Assembly (NCBI GenBank): GCA_007693385.1 | Contig: REDR01000031.1 | Coordinates: forward strand, 1-38,246 | Source of the DNA: Anaerolineaceae bacterium | GTDB taxonomy: Bacteria; Chloroflexota; Anaerolineae; Aggregatilineales; Phototrophicaceae | DNA: 38,246 nucleotides | Direction: 5' to 3' | Shown here: positions 14,807 through 22,737 of the stretch, one piece after another | Layout of the letters: every line of letters starts with the position of its first letter | How positions within the stretch are numbered: the stretch's first letter is position 1 | Notes under the pieces: generated by a model | Database searches by the model: none | The model's input: the letters and a program-made list of their open reading frames with translations, nothing else | What the model was told of the DNA's origin: nothing | Translations under genes and position numbers: made by a program

Positions 14807-16670
14807 ACCACAAGACGCTATCCCCGCTTATGCCAGTCATGTACTGGTGCCGGTAGCGAATCCGGCCACCGCAATTGACTTGCTTCATCTGGCCGGTGCG
14901 TTAATCGACGCAGAAACCGGTAAAATTTACGCCGTGTCGGTGGTGGAAAATGCCGAACAGCAGGCGAAATCATTCGACGAAATCAACCGCATCGTGGAAG
15001 GCATCCGCGCCGAAGGCTACAACATCGAGCATAAGACGGTGGTCTCGGTCAGCGTATCACGCGGTATTCTGGACGCGGCGCGGGAAATCGGCGCGGATTT
15101 GATCGTGCTGGGCATCCAGCAGAATAGGCGCGGCGAAGTGGCGCTGGGCGTGGTGGCGGAGAACGTGATCGAGACCGCGCCGTGTGATGTGTTGATCTAC
15201 CGTACCGGACGCACGGCGCAATTCAAGCGGCTGGTCATTCCGGTGGGTAGGCCGGAGCAGGCGCGGATCGCCGCCGGTGTCGGCGTGCGGCTGGGGCAGT
15301 TCTACGACATCAAAATAGAGGCGATGCGCGTACAGGCCGGAAGCACCGCGCAATTCGAGGGGCTGGCCTTAATCGAGGAGATGCTGGCCGACGTGCGCAA
15401 CGGCAGTCATATCAAGCGAACGGTGATCGCCGCCACGAACGCCGCCGACGCGATCATCAGCCGAACCGATGAAGACGACCTGATCGTGGTCGGTTTTTCG
15501 GAGCGCAGTGAATTAGAGCGCATGATGTTCGGCGATGTGACGCGCTCGGTACTGCAACAGGCGACGGGGCCGGTGATCGTGGTGTCACGTTCCGCCGAGC
15601 AACCATCCAGAACGGCACGCTGGCGGCGGCGGGCGATTGGCTGGCTACGCCCTGAGATAACGCGCACCGAGCAGGACGACATCGTGCGGCAATCTGACCG
15701 CGACTCGCGGCTGGACATCGACTATATCGCGCTGATCGGCGCGTCGTCCACGATTGCCACGCTGGGCTTGATGCTCAATAGCGCGGCGGTCATCATCGGG
15801 GCGATGCTGGTCGCGCCGTTGATGTCGCCACTCATCGCGCTATCTACCGGCTTGACGGTGGGGCGCGTTCGCATCGCGTGGCGGGCGCTGGGGACGGTGG
15901 TATTCGGGGTGTTGCTGTCGTTGCTGGTGGCGTTCGTGACCGGTACGCTGTTCCCGATTCTACCGACGCCGGAGATGACCGCGCGGGGGATGCCCACCCT
16001 GCTCGATGCGGGGGTGGCGGTAGCATCAGGCGCGATTGGCGCGTATGCCACCGCCCGCAAGGACATCCCCGCCGCGCTCGCAGGGGTCGCCATCGCCGCC
16101 GCGTTGATGCCGCCGTTGTGTACGGTGGGCTTGGGGCTGGCGCTGGGCAACACATCGCTGGCATTCGGCGCGATGTTGCTATTTTTGACCAACATCCTGT
16201 GCATCGTGGTGGCCGGCATGATGGTGTTCATCTATCTGGGCATGACGTTCCGGCGCTATGACGATGTGCCGATCACGTTACAGGTGATTTCCGTCATCCT
16301 GTTGCTAATCGCCGCCGTTCCTGTGGGCACCGAGCTATACATCCTGACGAAAGAAGTCAACGCGGAGCGCGGCGTGCGTGATCGCATCGTGGAGCAGTTG
16401 CCGGACACCGCCGAGCTAGTAGGAATAGAATTTGACCGCACCAACATCACGCGGGTGTCGCGGGTGGTGGCGACGGTGCGTACATCGCTAGATTTTGAGG
16501 TAGAGCAGGTCGAGCGCATCGCGGCGCAGATATATGACCGCTTCCACGATGATGTGGAGTTCGAGCTGGTGTTGATGCCGGTATTCCGCATCCCATCGCG
16601 CATCAGCGAAGCGCCAGACGCCCCGCCCGCGCTGGATGATCCGCCGGAAGTGCCGCCGGATGATGACTAA
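14781..16670 (+). CDS. Tandem universal stress protein fused to DUF389 membrane domain
   Basis: This 629-residue fusion has three parts. Residues about 20-145 are one USP domain (HVLVPVANPATAIDLLHLAG, GADLIVLGIQQNRRGEVALG, CDVLIY). Residues about 150-275 are a second (FKRLVIPVGRPEQ, DLIVVGFSERSELERMMFGD, GPVIVVSRS), whose GxxxR-x-G-like nucleotide loop is better preserved. Residues about 310-520 are a DUF389 membrane domain with five or six helices (NSAAVIIGAMLVAPLMSPL, IAAALMPPLCTVGLGLALG), followed by a soluble acidic C-terminal region. USP domains bind ATP or AMP and signal stress; DUF389 proteins are membrane proteins without a settled function. A fusion suggests nucleotide-dependent control of a membrane process. 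ATG 14781 is preferred over GTG 14775 because AAGG (14772-14775) is 5 bases before it. Confidence 0.85.
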   Translation: MEATIPRPEPQDAIPAYASHVLVPVANPATAIDLLHLAGALIDAETGKIYAVSVVENAEQQAKSFDEINRIVEGIRAEGYNIEHKTVVSVSVSRGILDAAREIGADLIVLGIQQNRRGEVALGVVAENVIETAPCDVLIYRTGRTAQFKRLVIPVGRPEQARIAAGVGVRLGQFYDIKIEAMRVQAGSTAQFEGLALIEEMLADVRNGSHIKRTVIAATNAADAIISRTDEDDLIVVGFSERSELERMMFGDVTRSVLQQATGPVIVVSRSAEQPSRTARWRRRAIGWLRPEITRTEQDDIVRQSDRDSRLDIDYIALIGASSTIATLGLMLNSAAVIIGAMLVAPLMSPLIALSTGLTVGRVRIAWRALGTVVFGVLLSLLVAFVTGTLFPILPTPEMTARGMPTLLDAGVAVASGAIGAYATARKDIPAALAGVAIAAALMPPLCTVGLGLALGNTSLAFGAMLLFLTNILCIVVAGMMVFIYLGMTFRRYDDVPITLQVISVILLLIAAVPVGTELYILTKEVNAERGVRDRIVEQLPDTAELVGIEFDRTNITRVSRVVATVRTSLDFEVEQVERIAAQIYDRFHDDVEFELVLMPVFRIPSRISEAPDAPPALDDPPEVPPDDD

Positions 16671-16674
16671 TGCG

Positions 16675-16697
16675 CCCCGCCGTTATCCGGCACGGGG
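16675..16697 (+). terminator. Possible transcript-end hairpin after the USP-DUF389 gene
   Basis: CCCCG-CCG (16675-16682) and CGG-CA-CGGGG (16688-16697) form an eight-base-pair stem with a two-base bulge and a TTATC loop, four bases after the stop codon. A T-run appears only about 14 bases later, so it is a weak candidate for an intrinsic terminator. Confidence 0.3.
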
Positions 16698-16735
16698 TAT
16701 GATGTTGGCCGTTTTTAGTCTGTTGAGGTGAAACG

Positions 16736-17281
16736 ATGATCGAAGCGATAGCGCGTAAAATCAGCCCGTTGTTAGAAGTATCCATCGTGCGGCAGGTGCG
16801 GCGCAACCATGCGCTAGAACACGCCACCGCCCACATGCTCGCCCGTCGCGTGCCCGATCTGCGGCTATCAGGGCGGGCGAGTGACGACGGCTTCATCCTG
16901 ATATGCGATGTGCCGCAAGAGACGATGGAGGCGGCGGCGCATGAAGGGCTGGAACGCTTACGGGCGGGCGAAGGTCGCTGGGCGGTGCATCCCAACTGCG
17001 GCACGAATCTGGTGACGCTGGCGGCGCTGACGACGGGCGCGGGCGTGGTCGGGCTGGGTGGCAATCGTCAGCTAACATCGGATAGAATCTCGTTCACCAT
17101 GCTGTTGATGATCCCGGCGACGATGATCGCCCGTCCGCTAGGGATGAGCCTACAGAAGCACATCACCACGAAGGGCGACCCGGGCGATCTGGAAATCGTC
17201 AGCGTTAAGCGGCACACGGTCAAGATACCGTTCATCAACAAACAAATCGTGTATTATCGCGTCAATACGCGGCGCGGCTAA
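16736..17281 (+). CDS. DUF6391-like membrane-associated protein
   Basis: This 181-residue protein matches DUF6391, a family I associate with cyanobacteria and Chloroflexota. Landmarks are VRRNHALEHATAHMLARR near the start, the middle SDDGFILICDVPQETMEAAA, and the AVHPNCGTNLVTLAALTTGA segment, in which the HPNCGTN motif is the family hallmark. Two hydrophobic stretches (LVTLAALTTGAGVVGLG and FTMLLMIPATMIARPL) may be membrane helices. The function of the family is unknown. GAGGTGA lies 6 bases before the ATG. It is followed 17 bases later by a small membrane protein, so the two probably form an operon. Confidence 0.8.
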   Translation: MIEAIARKISPLLEVSIVRQVRRNHALEHATAHMLARRVPDLRLSGRASDDGFILICDVPQETMEAAAHEGLERLRAGEGRWAVHPNCGTNLVTLAALTTGAGVVGLGGNRQLTSDRISFTMLLMIPATMIARPLGMSLQKHITTKGDPGDLEIVSVKRHTVKIPFINKQIVYYRVNTRRG

Positions 17282-17298
17282 AGTTTTAGGGGGATTGC

Positions 17299-17511
17299 GT
17301 GGGCAATAGAGAGCCGAATCCGGCGCGGTACTTCGCCGGATTGATCTTATTGATCGGCATGATGGCGTCCGGCGTGGGGGCGGCGCTGGCGGTGGCCGGA
17401 CGGCACGCGCTGAGCGTGCAAATCTGCGCGGGGGCGGTGGTGCTGGCCGTGTTGATCTTATTTTTTGGCGGGCTGATCGTCGGTAAGAACCGCCCGCCGG
17501 ACGACGACTAA
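17299..17511 (+). CDS. Small two-helix membrane protein
   Basis: This 70-residue protein is mostly two membrane helices (YFAGLILLIGMMASGVGAAL and ICAGAVVLAVLILFFGGLIV) with a short charged end (GKNRPPDDD). Start is GTG, with GGGGGATT about 3 to 10 bases upstream. It lies 17 bases after the DUF6391 gene and ends with a stop overlapping the convergent gene by four bases. The family is not recognised and no function is assigned. Confidence 0.6.
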   Translation: MGNREPNPARYFAGLILLIGMMASGVGAALAVAGRHALSVQICAGAVVLAVLILFFGGLIVGKNRPPDDD

Positions 17512-18020
17512 GCCAGCTCGAACGACAGCAGAATATCCCCGATGCTGTACGCGGTGTAGCGCTTGCCGGGTGCGGGCAAGAGCGCATCATCTAGCGTGCT
17601 GATGATAAGCGGCGTGGAATCGGCGAACGTCACCAGCAGATACCCCTCTTGATGGTGGGCGGCGTACAGATGACACACCCCCGTGACTTGATCGACGGTG
17701 TTATTGCGATAGTTGCTCACCGTCTGGTAACTGTCCATAGCCTGCCGCACGCTATAAGGCACGGTCAGCACGCCGACGAGCAGGGCGATAATCAACACCG
17801 CCAGAAACAGATCATCGCGCATGGATTTATAATACAGCGTGGTCAGCATGACCACCACGAACATCGCGCAGTAGATACCAATGCCGATCAAATGGGTGAG
17901 GAAGGTGTGTTGCTGGCCGTCGATGTAGTCGCGCAGGGTGTAATGTTGCTGGGCGCTTAACTCGCCGTTGCGGTTGGCTTGCAGGTCGCTTAATCCGAAA
18001 GAATATGTGCTGAACGTCAC
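17508..18020 (-). CDS. Two-helix membrane protein of unknown function
   Basis: This 170-residue protein has a short cytoplasmic-like start, two membrane helices (LIGIGIYCAMFVVVMLTTLYY and LFLAVLIIALLVGVLTV, near residues 44-90) and a soluble C-terminal half of beta-strand character (GYLLVTFADSTPLIISTLDD). The arrangement recalls small PH-domain-like membrane proteins, but I cannot place it in a family. Start is GTG; an AGGTGATTTT site (18023-18032) gives good spacing. A TATAAT box on the same strand (18046 to 18041) would put transcription only about 15 to 20 bases before the start. The stop TAG overlaps the TAA of the convergent gene. Confidence 0.6.
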   Translation of the reverse strand: MTFSTYSFGLSDLQANRNGELSAQQHYTLRDYIDGQQHTFLTHLIGIGIYCAMFVVVMLTTLYYKSMRDDLFLAVLIIALLVGVLTVPYSVRQAMDSYQTVSNYRNNTVDQVTGVCHLYAAHHQEGYLLVTFADSTPLIISTLDDALLPAPGKRYTAYSIGDILLSFELA

Positions 18021-18040
18021 GATAAAATCACCTATGACTG

Positions 18041-18046
18041 ATTATA
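18041..18046 (-). promoter_or_regulatory. Consensus -10 box upstream of the 18020 gene
   Basis: On the minus strand this reads TATAAT, a perfect -10. No convincing -35 is found 16 to 18 bases upstream, so a promoter here is only suggested. Confidence 0.3.
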
Positions 18047-18200
18047 CGCCTATAAGCATAGCACATGACGCGATAGCGCGAAACACTCCCCCGTGTGACG
18101 GTGTGGCGGGCGGCGGAATAAATTTTGAATCATGACGTTTGCGCCGTGTTGCGTTAAACTCTGATGGTGCTATTGTCAACCAGTCGATGAGGTCATGCTG

Positions 18201-18536
18201 ATGAGTAACGTCAATAACGGCCATACCGCGCCCGGCCACACCACGCGGCGGGCGTATCAAAACGCGGAGAAAGCGCGTAACGACGCGGTTCAGCGCCTGC
18301 TGAGCGCGGCGGAGGCTATCCGCGCCGAAGCCGAAGATGCGCCGGTCAGTAACCGGCAGACAGCGCTGGTCATCGCCCGCAGTCTGGAACAGAGTGCCAA
18401 CATCTTGAACGCCCGCCGCGTCGATGAAGTGGAAGCGCCGCCCCGCGTCGAAGATGACAGTCCGGCATGGTTGGGCTTGCTGATCGCCTTCCTGCTAGGG
18501 ATCATCGCCGGACGCTTGCTCTTGCGCCGCAAATGA
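18201..18536 (+). CDS. Small coiled-coil, tail-anchored membrane protein
   Basis: This 111-residue protein has an Ala/Glu/Arg-rich amphipathic helix region (YQNAEKARNDAVQRLLSAAE, QTALVIARSLEQSANILNAR) and a single membrane helix at the extreme C-terminus (WLGLLIAFLLGIIAGRLLL) with a basic tail RRK. This is the layout of a tail-anchored or ElaB/YqjD-like protein, although no sequence match to those is claimed. ATG 18201 is preferred over ATG 18195 because GAGG (18188-18192) lies 8 bases before the first and 2 bases before the second. The next gene starts 13 bases after its stop. Confidence 0.6.
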   Translation: MSNVNNGHTAPGHTTRRAYQNAEKARNDAVQRLLSAAEAIRAEAEDAPVSNRQTALVIARSLEQSANILNARRVDEVEAPPRVEDDSPAWLGLLIAFLLGIIAGRLLLRRK

Positions 18537-18549
18537 TCGGGCGGATGTG

Positions 18550-18906
18550 ATGTTCAAGTTCATGATTATTTTCCACCAGCCGCAACCGACACAAATCCGC
18601 GATTTCGAGAAAGCCTATACCGCATTACTCGCCCATGTCGAGCAAATGCCGGACATCATCCGCCGTCAGGTGAGTAGCGTGGCCGGTAGCCCGACGGGGG
18701 CATCGCCCTATTACCGCATCCTCGAAGTGTATTTCCAAGACCGCCCGACGATGGAAGCCGCCATGCGCTCCTCCGCCGGACAATTGGCGGGCGCACAATT
18801 AGCGCAATTCCCGGAAGGCGTCTTCGAGATGGCCTTCGCCGATGTCTATGAAGAATCCGGCGGCCTGACGCCGACGGACGACGCCGAGAACACGACAAAT
18901 GCTTGA
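18550..18906 (+). CDS. EthD-like dimeric alpha-beta-barrel protein
   Basis: This 118-residue soluble protein starts MFKFMIIFHQPQPTQIRDFE and continues with a helix (YTALLAHVEQMPDI), a strand (RQVSSVAGSPTG) and YYRILEVYFQDRPTMEAAM, a sequence pattern of EthD and related small dimeric alpha-beta barrels. The family includes enzymes and accessory proteins of polyketide and degradation pathways; many members have no known activity. It is the second such barrel in the window (the other is at 22-345), though the two are not close in sequence. The start may be ATG 18550 or GTG 18547. The ribosome-binding site is weak (GGGCGG). The gene is 44 bases before xpt. Confidence 0.65.
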   Translation: MFKFMIIFHQPQPTQIRDFEKAYTALLAHVEQMPDIIRRQVSSVAGSPTGASPYYRILEVYFQDRPTMEAAMRSSAGQLAGAQLAQFPEGVFEMAFADVYEESGGLTPTDDAENTTNA

Positions 18907-18950
18907 TCTAATCGAACGCACCCGACAGACAGAAGGAAGATGAAAAACAC

Positions 18951-19526
18951 ATGCAGGCGCTAAAAGATCGCATCATAGCAGAAGGGCAAAATCTCGGTAG
19001 CGGGATTTTGAAAATTGACAGCATCCTGAATCATCAGATTTACCCCGATTTGATGGTGGAGATGGGGCGAGAGATGGCCGCCCTTTTCGCCGGTCAGCGC
19101 GTAGATCGCATCCTGACGGCGGAGATTAGCGGCATTGCACCGGCTTTGACGACGGCTATCGTGCTGAATGTGCCGGTGGTGTATGCCCGCAAGAAGAAGC
19201 CGATCACGATGGCCGGGCCGGTGTATCTGGAAACCGCGCCCAGCCACACCAAAGGCGGCGACGTGCCGCTTCTGGTCAGCGCGGAGTTCATCAAGCGTGA
19301 CGAGAACGTGCTGATTATTGATGACTTTCTGGCGACGGGCAAGACGTTGACCGCGCTGGCGCGGATCGTGCGGAGCGCGAAGGCTAATCTGGTCGGCGTC
19401 GGCGTGGTGGTGGAAAAGGCGTTTGATAACGGACGCGAGATCATGAAGAGTGCCGGTTTTGATGTGCCGATCCACGCGCTGGTGACGATCACCAGCATGA
19501 ACGCCGGTCAATTCGAGTTCGCGTAG
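18951..19526 (+). CDS. xpt: Xanthine phosphoribosyltransferase
   Basis: This 191-residue cytoplasmic enzyme converts xanthine and PRPP to XMP. The sequence runs as expected for Bacillus-type Xpt: QALKDRIIAEGQNLGSGILK at the start, the HQIYPDL segment, ILTAEISGIAPA, the conserved VYARKKKPITM and the PRPP-binding signature VLIIDDFLATGKT near residues 120-133. The length equals the family norm. GAAGGAAG lies about 12 bases before the ATG. guaA begins 10 bases after its stop, so XMP made here can be aminated to GMP by its neighbour. No purine-riboswitch aptamer could fit in the 44 bases upstream. Confidence 0.93.
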   Translation: MQALKDRIIAEGQNLGSGILKIDSILNHQIYPDLMVEMGREMAALFAGQRVDRILTAEISGIAPALTTAIVLNVPVVYARKKKPITMAGPVYLETAPSHTKGGDVPLLVSAEFIKRDENVLIIDDFLATGKTLTALARIVRSAKANLVGVGVVVEKAFDNGREIMKSAGFDVPIHALVTITSMNAGQFEFA

Positions 19527-19536
19527 GCGCTGACCG

Positions 19537-21114
19537 ATGACCGATCATTTACGGACAGGCGGCATCATCATATTGGATTTCGGCTCGCAATACACGCAGT
19601 TGATCGCCCGCCGCGTGCGCGAAATTGGCGTGTATGCGCTGGTCTTGCCGCACGACGCCCCACGAGAGGCGATCATGACGCATCAGCCCGCCGGTCTGAT
19701 TTTATCCGGCGGGCCGGGCAGTATCTACGCGACGGACGCGCCGCGTCTGGGCGATGGCGTGCGCGTCGGCGATTGGCCGATGCTGGGCGTGTGCTACGGG
19801 ATGCAGTTGATCGCTGATGCGCTGGGCGGTGCAGTAGCGGCGGGTGATACCCGCGAGTACGGGCGGGCGACGATCACCAGCCACGACGCGACGCTGTTCC
19901 GCGAGATTCCCGCCGCGCTGGATGTGTGGATGTCGCACGGCGATCACGTCACGACGCCGCCGGACGGATTCGCGGTGCTGGCGGAATCGGCTAACGGCAT
20001 CATCGCGGCGATGGGCGACGAAACGCGAGGGTTGTATGGCGTGCAATTCCACCCCGAAGTCGGCCATACACAGGGCGGCATGGACTTATTGCGGAATTTC
20101 GTGCTGGAAATCTGCGGATGCGAGCCGAAATGGTCGCCCGCCGCGTTCATTGACGACGCCATCGAGCGCATACGGGCGCAGGTCGGCGCGACGGGGCGCG
20201 TCCTGCTGGCGCTGAGTGGCGGCGTCGATTCGGCGGTGGCCGGTGCGCTGATCCATCAGGCGATTGACGAACGGCTGACATCGGTATTCGTCAATACCGG
20301 CCTGATGCGGAAGCACGAGCCGCAACAGGTGGTGCAGGTCTTCCGTGAGGAACGCGGCATGAATTTGATCGCGGTGGACGCCACCGAGACATTTCTCAGC
20401 CGGTTGCAGGACGAACACGAGCCGGAAGCGAAGCGGCGCATCATCGGCGCGGCGTTCATCGACGTATTCCGCGAGCAAGCCGACGCGCTGGACGGGGTGC
20501 GCTTTCTGGCGCAGGGAACGATCTACCCCGACGTGATCGAATCCGCCGCCGATCATCAGTCGGCCAAGACGATCAAGAGCCACCACAACGTCGGCGGATT
20601 GCCGCAGGACTTCAAAGAGCGCTTTGATCTGGTCGAGCCTCTGCGCGATCTGTTCAAAGATGAGGTGCGGCGCGTCGGCAAGGCGCTCGGCCTGCCGGAT
20701 CATATCATCTGGCGGCAACCGTTCCCGGGTCCGGGGCTGGGCATCCGTTGTCTGGGCGATATTACATGGGAACGGCTGGAAGCCCTGCGCGAAGCGGACG
20801 CCATCTTCCTTGATGAGTTAGACCGCGCCGGTCTGCTGTATCCTGACGCGGACGGCCACGCGCCCACCGCGCAATGCTTCGCGGTGCTGTTGCCGGTGAA
20901 AAGCGTCGGCGTGATGGGCGATAACCGCACATACGAAGAAGTGTTAGTCCTGCGGGCGGTGACGACGGACGACTTCATGACGGCGGACTGGGCGCGTCTG
21001 CCGTATGATCTGCTGGCGCGGGCCAGTAGCCGCATCGTCAACCGCGTGAAGGGCATCAACCGCGTGACGTTCGATGTGACCAGCAAGCCACCGGCCACCA
21101 TCGAATGGGAATGA
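19537..21114 (+). CDS. guaA: GMP synthase (glutamine-hydrolysing)
   Basis: This 525-residue two-domain enzyme converts XMP, ATP and glutamine to GMP. The N-terminal class I glutamine amidotransferase contains the triad Cys86 (GVCYGMQ), His172 and Glu174 (FHPEVGHT). The ATP pyrophosphatase domain has the PP-loop SGGVDS at 227-232. The C-terminal dimerisation domain includes [15 protein letters not shown] and the final [19 protein letters not shown]-like ending, read here as [18 protein letters not shown]. Length is normal. It follows xpt by 10 bases, which makes a two-step xanthine-to-GMP salvage unit. The next gene is convergent. Confidence 0.97.
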   Translation: MTDHLRTGGIIILDFGSQYTQLIARRVREIGVYALVLPHDAPREAIMTHQPAGLILSGGPGSIYATDAPRLGDGVRVGDWPMLGVCYGMQLIADALGGAVAAGDTREYGRATITSHDATLFREIPAALDVWMSHGDHVTTPPDGFAVLAESANGIIAAMGDETRGLYGVQFHPEVGHTQGGMDLLRNFVLEICGCEPKWSPAAFIDDAIERIRAQVGATGRVLLALSGGVDSAVAGALIHQAIDERLTSVFVNTGLMRKHEPQQVVQVFREERGMNLIAVDATETFLSRLQDEHEPEAKRRIIGAAFIDVFREQADALDGVRFLAQGTIYPDVIESAADHQSAKTIKSHHNVGGLPQDFKERFDLVEPLRDLFKDEVRRVGKALGLPDHIIWRQPFPGPGLGIRCLGDITWERLEALREADAIFLDELDRAGLLYPDADGHAPTAQCFAVLLPVKSVGVMGDNRTYEEVLVLRAVTTDDFMTADWARLPYDLLARASSRIVNRVKGINRVTFDVTSKPPATIEWE

Positions 21115-21132
21115 TTGGCCGGTTTTAACGGA

Positions 21133-22041
21133 TCAGGTCAATAGTTGCACCAGCACGCTCAACGTCAGGGCGCTGACCGCCGTCGATGCGAGCAGGGTAT
21201 TCGTCACCAGCTCGACATCGCCATCAAATTGAGTGGTCAGCGCGATGGCGATCACCGCCGTCGGCATGGCGTGCTGGGTGATGCCCACCGTCCACGCCAG
21301 CCCCTCCATGCCCAGCAAGGCGGCGATGCCCCACGCCACAAGCGGCGAGATAATCAACGTGCCGAACACGCCTACCGCCACCGGACGCGCCTGTGTGATT
21401 TTGAACTCGAATTGGCTGACCTGTATGCCGATCAAGATGAGCATGACCGGGATCATCGCCGCGCCCAGAATAGAGACGGAGCGCCCCAGCAACAACGGCA
21501 GTTCAATATCGCCTAGATTGATTGCTAGTCCGATGACGGCGGCATAGAATAGCGGCGTGCGGAATACGTTGATCGCCGCCGACGCGAACGACATCGACCC
21601 CGACCCGCGTGAAGCGATGAACACGCCCAGCGTATTGACCACGATCACCGACACTGAATAGTACAAAATCGCCATCGGCTCAGCCTCATCGCCATAGGCG
21701 AAGGTGTTGAACGGCAGGCCGTAGTTCGCGCCGTTGAATAGGATGATCGCCAGTACCAGCGCGTTGGTCGCCCGCACATCCAGCCGCAACAGCCACGCCA
21801 GCAGATAGCCGATGAACGTCAGCGCGATAGCGGAAAACACCACAAGGCCGGTCACCTGCCCCAGCACATCCGGCGTGAAGCGCACCGTCTGAAAGCCGTC
21901 GATGACCAGCGCCGGAGCGAACAGATAAATGATCGCGCTGGAGAATGTTTTGGTGTCCGGCTGTAATATGCGGCCATAGAACATCCCGGCCAGCATCACC
22001 AGAAAGATCGGCGCGATCACATTGATGAGCGTATCGACCAT
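21133..22041 (-). CDS. AEC-family transporter
   Basis: This 302-residue inner-membrane protein has about ten helices and matches the auxin-efflux-carrier (AEC) family, whose bacterial members export or import organic acids. Landmarks are the opening INVIAPIFLVMLAGMFYGRI, the SSAIIYLFAPALVIDGF loop, FNGANYGLPFNTFAYGD with its Asn/Gly-rich break, and MIPVMLILIGIQVSQFEF. The late segment IAALLGMEGLAWTVGITQHA followed by MPTAVIAIALTTQFDGD fits the family's second unwound helix. The substrate is unknown. AAGGA lies about 9 bases before the ATG. It is divergent from the response-regulator gene. Confidence 0.85.
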   Translation of the reverse strand: MVDTLINVIAPIFLVMLAGMFYGRILQPDTKTFSSAIIYLFAPALVIDGFQTVRFTPDVLGQVTGLVVFSAIALTFIGYLLAWLLRLDVRATNALVLAIILFNGANYGLPFNTFAYGDEAEPMAILYYSVSVIVVNTLGVFIASRGSGSMSFASAAINVFRTPLFYAAVIGLAINLGDIELPLLLGRSVSILGAAMIPVMLILIGIQVSQFEFKITQARPVAVGVFGTLIISPLVAWGIAALLGMEGLAWTVGITQHAMPTAVIAIALTTQFDGDVELVTNTLLASTAVSALTLSVLVQLLT

Positions 22042-22104
22042 TGGCTGTTTTCCTTGTTTATTGAGTTAAAAGAGCTGAGAATTAAGAAATTTTTCAGATT
22101 ATTT

Positions 22105-22136
22105 TTGACGTTGATATACTTTTTCTAGCGTATAAT
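22105..22136 (+). promoter_or_regulatory. Promoter of the response-regulator gene
   Basis: A perfect -10 box TATAAT lies at 22131-22136. Two -35 candidates are present, TTGACG (22105-22110, spacer 20) and TTGATA (22111-22116, spacer 14); neither has ideal spacing, so activator help or another sigma factor is possible. The region is distinctly AT-rich. The ATG follows at 22178. Confidence 0.45.
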
Positions 22137-22177
22137 GAACTTGTTAGAAGTTCGTTTAACGGAGATCAACCAACCGT

Positions 22178-22537
22178 ATGCTCAGAATTCTGCTTGTTGA
22201 AGATAACATCGAAATTCTAGAAAATACATCGGAGATATTGACGCTTTCGGGCTTCACGGTATTTACGGCGTCAAGTGCGAAGCAAGGTCTACGAATCGCC
22301 CATGACCAGCAACTGGATGTCATCATAACTGATGTGGTGATGCCCGATGTCGATGGCTGGCAGATGGCGCAGGACTTACGCGGAGATCAGCGCACGGCAC
22401 ATATTCCGATCATCTTCCTGACCGCGCACACCGAAGAAATATACCGCGAACGCGCCCGTGCGCTCGGCGTGGCGGATTATGTGGTGAAGCCATTCACCAG
22501 CCGCCAGTTGATCCAGACGCTACAAAGCTATATGTAG
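22178..22537 (+). CDS. Single-domain response regulator (CheY/Spo0F-like receiver)
   Basis: This 119-residue protein is a receiver domain and nothing else. Glu8 and Asp9 form the acidic pocket, Asp52 is the phosphorylation site (VIITDVVMPDVDGW), Thr82 is the switch residue and Lys104 the conserved lysine (VVKPF). The whole fold is present with no output domain. Such proteins pass a phosphate between kinases and other regulators or act on a protein target. No histidine kinase is near, so it is an orphan here. The CGGAGAT site is about 12 bases before the ATG. Its first half is visibly richer in A and T than its neighbours. Confidence 0.92.
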   Translation: MLRILLVEDNIEILENTSEILTLSGFTVFTASSAKQGLRIAHDQQLDVIITDVVMPDVDGWQMAQDLRGDQRTAHIPIIFLTAHTEEIYRERARALGVADYVVKPFTSRQLIQTLQSYM

Positions 22538-22616
22538 GACAACCTCCCCACACCCCGCGCATCTTCGCCCGTCCGAGCGCATTTCAGGTTATTGGCAATA
22601 ATCATAACGTCAATCT

Positions 22617-22640
22617 GTAGGGGCGCAATGCATTGCGCCC
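22617..22640 (-). repeat. GC-rich palindromic repeat, copy C
   Basis: GTAG followed by a perfect 20-base palindrome, GGGCGCAATG plus CATTGCGCCC (22621-22640). This is the cleanest copy of the family and best shows its core. It lies in the 200-base gap between the response regulator and the SDR gene, which otherwise holds nothing I recognise. Confidence 0.75.
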
Positions 22641-22737
22641 ACGCTGAATTGCACCGCGCAATCCGCCCATATCGGTTAAGATAGAGACGAGCGCAAAACA
22701 TCATTTATTTTTAAGCATACCAAAAGGACAAATTCCG

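Noticed and set aside
18907-18950. Purine riboswitch upstream of xpt-guaA.
   Set aside because: Only 44 bases separate the genes, too few for the aptamer and expression platform, and no aptamer-like pairing is visible.
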